NCBI GenBank assembly: GCA_024644125.1
Contig: JAHELQ010000170.1
Span: 1-9,951, forward strand
DNA from: Candidatus Aminicenantota bacterium
GTDB lineage: Bacteria; Acidobacteriota; Aminicenantia; UBA2199
Direction of reading: 5' to 3'
Length of the DNA: 9,951 nt
In this document: positions 7,181 to 9,951 of the stretch, in pieces
How the letters are laid out: every line of letters begins with the position of its first letter
How positions within the stretch are numbered: position 1 is the stretch's first letter
Translations under genes and position numbers: made by a program
Notes under the pieces: generated by a model
What the model was told of the DNA's origin: nothing
Databases searched by the model: none
Seen by the model: the letters and a program-made list of their open reading frames with translations, nothing else

Positions 7181-7771
7181 TTAATTGTCGCCGAAATCAG
7201 CGCACCATAAGGTGATGTAACCGACTACGGGTTGTACGCGGTTGCCGGCCAGATCCTTTCCATAGATGGTGCATTTGGCCTCGAGTTTCAGTATTTTGTT
7301 TTGGCCGAAATTGACCAATCCGATGAGAGGCGGTTCCAATTTTGCATCGTGGTTGACCAATACAAAGGGAACATCTGTAGAGCCATTGATTTCAACGAGC
7401 GCGCTTACCTGTTGGGAAAAACTGTAGGGGACATCGACTCCTTCGACATTTTGCCCGTCTGAGCGGGTGTATACGATATCGATCTGGTCTACCATGATGT
7501 TCTGGTAATAAGTCGGCTCAACGGCCGTAGGATCTATGAGTCGAGCGGTCAATTTAGCAATGCCTGGATCATTGATGACTCCCGCCTCAGAGTCGATGAC
7601 GTCTACAAACACAGTAGTGGATTCTTCATCCTCTAGATTTAATCCTAAAATAGAAGTGATAATCAGTCTAGAGCTTGAGGTCGTTTCGTTTTCTCCGGCT
7701 ATGCATCCGTTAAGCGCCAGGATCGAGATTAATAATAAACTGAATACAATATTTCTTATTCTTGTCCGCAT
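7181..7771 (-). CDS. Small lipoprotein of unknown function in the pilQ operon
   Basis: This 196-residue protein has a clear lipoprotein signal peptide: basic MRTRIR, a hydrophobic core FSLLLISILAL, and the lipobox LNGC with Cys23. The mature part is predicted mostly beta strand and contains an alternating pattern: TVFVDVIDSEAG, KLTARLID, QIDIVYTRSDGQNVEGVDVP, LVEINGSTDVPFVLVNHDAK, and a C-terminal YGKDLAGNRVQPVVGYITL ending in ADFGDN. I recognise no named domain. The YGKDLAGN segment resembles strand-turn motifs in bacterial Ig-like folds, so a single beta-sandwich is plausible. The gene starts 8 bp after the secretin stop, and its AGGAGG site overlaps that stop codon, so the two are almost certainly translated together. 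By position it is a candidate pilotin-like or secretin-accessory lipoprotein, but no sequence evidence links it to known pilotins. Cys166 and Cys190 could form a disulfide. Confidence 0.78.
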   Translation of the reverse strand: MRTRIRNIVFSLLLISILALNGCIAGENETTSSSRLIITSILGLNLEDEESTTVFVDVIDSEAGVINDPGIAKLTARLIDPTAVEPTYYQNIMVDQIDIVYTRSDGQNVEGVDVPYSFSQQVSALVEINGSTDVPFVLVNHDAKLEPPLIGLVNFGQNKILKLEAKCTIYGKDLAGNRVQPVVGYITLWCADFGDN

Positions 7772-7775
7772 AATG

Positions 7776-7781
7776 CCTCCT
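7776..7781 (-). promoter_or_regulatory. Ribosome binding site overlapping the secretin stop codon
   Basis: The minus strand reads AGGAGG, 4 nt before the ATG at 7771. Its first two bases are also the last two of the secretin TAG stop (7780-7782). This is a typical arrangement for translational coupling between the secretin and the small lipoprotein. Confidence 0.8.
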
Positions 7782-9951
7782 ATTTGATGATTCTTGGAGT
7801 AATAAATATTAACAATTCCCGTCTCCGGCCAAACCTGGAAGAGTTTTTGAATAAATTGCCGAAGATGGGGATTTTACTGAGTAGTGGGACCTTATCGCTG
7901 GATTCGGAATCTTCGACACGGTACATACCGCCAATGACGATCGTGCTGCCGTCTTTGGCCATAACGCTCGTTTCGATGGATTGTGTCGTGATCGGAGGAA
8001 TTCCGTTGACAGGATTGCCGAAATCCGCGGCGTTATTTTTGATGTTGATCGTCATCATAATCGTGCCTTCGGCGGTGATCTGCGGCGTTACCCTCATTTC
8101 CAGTGCGGCGTTGATATATCTTACGGTAATTGTATTGTTCTGGATGGTTTGGATCGGGATTTGTTGACCCTGAACCAGATAGGCTTCTGTATTGTTCTGG
8201 GTGGTTGTTTTGGGAGCCGAAATGATCTTTGCCTTACCTTTTTTCTCCATAGCGGATAGCGCCACGTCCAACCGGAAAGTATTCGCCACATTTCCGAGGG
8301 AAATCGTGGTACCGGAGGTACGCCCTGCGGCCGGTAAGTTGATGGCGTATCCACCGCCCGGCAGTGTGCTGGGCATACCGGGGTTGGCCTGGTTGGCGAT
8401 GACATCGCCGATCAGATTGACGGAATTTGGGAACTTCAATGTGGTTTGGTTTCCGTAAGATGCATCGGCTAGCAAATTATAACCCCATTGGATACCGAAG
8501 CCCTCTTCGTAGTTACCGGATGTCTCGACGATTCTCGCCTCAATCGATACCTGCGCATTGGGCGTGTCAAGAGTGTCAATGAGTGTGTCCAACAATTTGA
8601 TTTTTTCCGGCACCTCAGTGATGATCAATGTGTTGGAGCGGTCGTCCACCAGGATCTCGCCCCGTTGGGTCAACTGCTTTTGTAGAATTTTCAAGACTTC
8701 GTTGCCCTTTGAATAACTCAAGGCGCGGATATGAGTCACCAGGTTGCCTTCCATTTCCTTGGCTTCTCTGAGCTTACGGCGTTGCTCAGCCTCTTTGGCC
8801 AACTTATCGACTCTACCGATTCTCACTATATTTCCTTCGTCAACCATACTCAGATCGTTCACTTTCAGAAATAGCTCCAGCGCCTGGTCCCATGGGACTT
8901 GATAGAGTTCGCTGGTTACTTTGCCACTGACTCCCGGATCGATCATCATGTTGAGACCAGCGGTCCGGGCAATGAATTTAAGAACGTTTATCAAATCGGC
9001 ATCTTTAAAAATGAAATCAACCAGTTCACCTTCATATTGTTTGGCGTTGCTGTCGAGCGTTTGCCGGACGAAGGTGGTTTGGGCTCCTTCGGAATTCTGT
9101 ATGTTTACATATTCTTTGGGAGGATTCTGGGGGTCTATGTTTGATTTCTCTTCGGTAAAAAAGTCGGTGGGCGAGGAAGCCTGGCTGTCAGCCGAAGGTT
9201 TGGCGGCAACGACCTCTGTCTGCTCTGGTTCGGTCTTAATTGGAGGGGCGATGTTGCTGGGTTTGTTGGCCGGTTGTTTTTTGGCCAGCACAATCTCCGG
9301 CTTCGTTTCGGCTTCCGGGTCTTTCTTGTCGGTGTCGAAGAAAGAAACTCGTAATAAATTGTTTTCCCGGCTGACTTCATAACCTTTCAAATAATCGAGA
9401 TCAAACACGAGACGGAACACCGAGGGGGAATTGTAAGCTCCCCTCAAGCTATTGACATTTAGTTGGTCGATATTTTTTTTGATGATTCTGGAGGTTGTCT
9501 GCTGCAAGTCGATTGCCAGTCTGGCTGGTGAGTCGGGGATAGGGATGACTTTGTAAGGCGCGCCTTTTGACATTAAAATTTCGAATTCTATTTTTTGATC
9601 GGTTTTTTTAGAGATCTGAATGTCGCGGATAACGCTTTTCCCAGTTGTGTCTTGCGACATCTCCGTTTGGGGAAGCGTGATTTCCGGTTCTACCTGTTTG
9701 GGTATTTCCGTCCGGGGGGTTCCGGTTTTTTCAATATTGGGAAATTCGATGTACAGCCCGTTCGGATTGGTGAACAACCGGTAATTTACTTTTTCTTTTA
9801 ATTGGATTTCGATATCGATATACGTGTCGCGGCGAATGATATTTATGAGCTGGATGACCGGGGAATCGAATTCCAATTTGTCTTTTGGGAGGAGGAAGTC
9901 GATATCGTTCAATCTCATCACAATCAATTCGTAATTATCCTTCTGGGGATA
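7780..9951 (-). CDS. pilQ: Type IV pilus secretin PilQ (5' end outside the window)
   Basis: Visible are 723 residues. The frame stays open to the right edge, so the start and signal peptide are missing (the TTG at 9927 is internal). In order, counting from the edge: an AMIN domain (about 5-72, beginning mid-domain), a second AMIN-like domain (about 107-206), a Pro/Glu/Lys-rich linker (about 207-305), a secretin N0/STN domain (309-382; LVDFIFKDADLINVLKFIA, VTSELYQVPWDQALELFLK), an N1/KH-like domain (402-463; NTLIITEVPEKIKLLDTLI), and the secretin core (466-723) with SIEARIVE, KIISAPKTTT, GSTIVIGGMYR, VPLLSKIPIFGNLF (688-701) and ELLIFITPRI (712-721). AMIN domains that bind peptidoglycan are the hallmark of PilQ, compared with type II/III secretins. 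The protein would form the multimeric outer-membrane channel through which the pilus passes. PilM/N/O/P genes would be expected beyond the right edge. Four genes follow on the same strand. Confidence 0.94.
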   Translation of the reverse strand, partial: YPQKDNYELIVMRLNDIDFLLPKDKLEFDSPVIQLINIIRRDTYIDIEIQLKEKVNYRLFTNPNGLYIEFPNIEKTGTPRTEIPKQVEPEITLPQTEMSQDTTGKSVIRDIQISKKTDQKIEFEILMSKGAPYKVIPIPDSPARLAIDLQQTTSRIIKKNIDQLNVNSLRGAYNSPSVFRLVFDLDYLKGYEVSRENNLLRVSFFDTDKKDPEAETKPEIVLAKKQPANKPSNIAPPIKTEPEQTEVVAAKPSADSQASSPTDFFTEEKSNIDPQNPPKEYVNIQNSEGAQTTFVRQTLDSNAKQYEGELVDFIFKDADLINVLKFIARTAGLNMMIDPGVSGKVTSELYQVPWDQALELFLKVNDLSMVDEGNIVRIGRVDKLAKEAEQRRKLREAKEMEGNLVTHIRALSYSKGNEVLKILQKQLTQRGEILVDDRSNTLIITEVPEKIKLLDTLIDTLDTPNAQVSIEARIVETSGNYEEGFGIQWGYNLLADASYGNQTTLKFPNSVNLIGDVIANQANPGMPSTLPGGGYAINLPAAGRTSGTTISLGNVANTFRLDVALSAMEKKGKAKIISAPKTTTQNNTEAYLVQGQQIPIQTIQNNTITVRYINAALEMRVTPQITAEGTIMMTINIKNNAADFGNPVNGIPPITTQSIETSVMAKDGSTIVIGGMYRVEDSESSDKVPLLSKIPIFGNLFKNSSRFGRRRELLIFITPRIIK

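Noticed and set aside
7784..8167. Plus-strand open frame of 127 codons opposite the secretin C terminus
   Set aside because: Its hydrophobic look comes from the complement of conserved secretin beta strands, and it overlaps clear PilQ motifs.
8921..9382. Plus-strand open frame of 153 codons inside the secretin gene
   Set aside because: It lies opposite a strongly conserved secretin domain and linker. It has no family resemblance and is best explained as a shadow of the real gene.
9473..9480. Run of eight T (A8 in the coding strand of pilQ), with similar T8 runs at 854-861 and 2972-2979, as possible phase-variable slippage sites
   Set aside because: Each encodes ordinary Lys- or Phe-containing stretches in an intact frame. 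Eight-base runs are common at this base composition and nothing suggests frame switching.

Overview
The window looks like the chromosome of a diderm (outer-membrane) bacterium. The evidence is a PilQ-type outer-membrane secretin followed by two genes with lipoprotein signal peptides. The GC content is moderate. Several features fit the broad FCB superphylum or neighbouring candidate phyla: relaxed lipoboxes, a BACON-like domain, a Rex regulator next to SmpB, and a DUF3417-type glucan phosphorylase. This placement is an inference from gene content and I cannot name a genus.

Layout: the left fifth (1-2110) reads rightward. It holds the C-terminal half of the redox repressor Rex (cut by the window edge), a CNNM/CBS/CorC-HlyC membrane transporter-like protein, and smpB, a trans-translation factor. 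From 2111 to the right edge every gene reads leftward. In transcriptional order these are a PilQ-like secretin (5' end outside the window), a small lipoprotein of unknown function, a larger lipoprotein with Ig-like, carboxypeptidase-regulatory-like and BACON-like domains, a TPR protein with a long acidic/proline-rich linker, and a small Roadblock/LC7-like protein. After a 99-bp gap with its own promoter comes an 850-residue alpha-glucan phosphorylase. smpB and the phosphorylase gene meet tail to tail with no bases between their stop codons.

Working together: the five genes from 9951 to 4763 are spaced by 32 bp or less, or overlap, so they look like the 3' part of a type IV pilus operon. The first three products belong to the envelope (secretin and two lipoproteins). 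The last two lack signal peptides and should be cytoplasmic (a TPR scaffold and a Roadblock protein of the kind that regulates small Ras-like GTPases such as MglA). The phosphorylase appears to be a separate transcription unit with a good sigma70-like promoter and a palindrome just upstream of it. The rightward genes cover redox sensing, ion transport and ribosome rescue.

I saw no tRNA, rRNA, CRISPR, insertion sequence or prophage gene. No gap between genes exceeds about 100 bp. I found no convincing intrinsic terminator anywhere.
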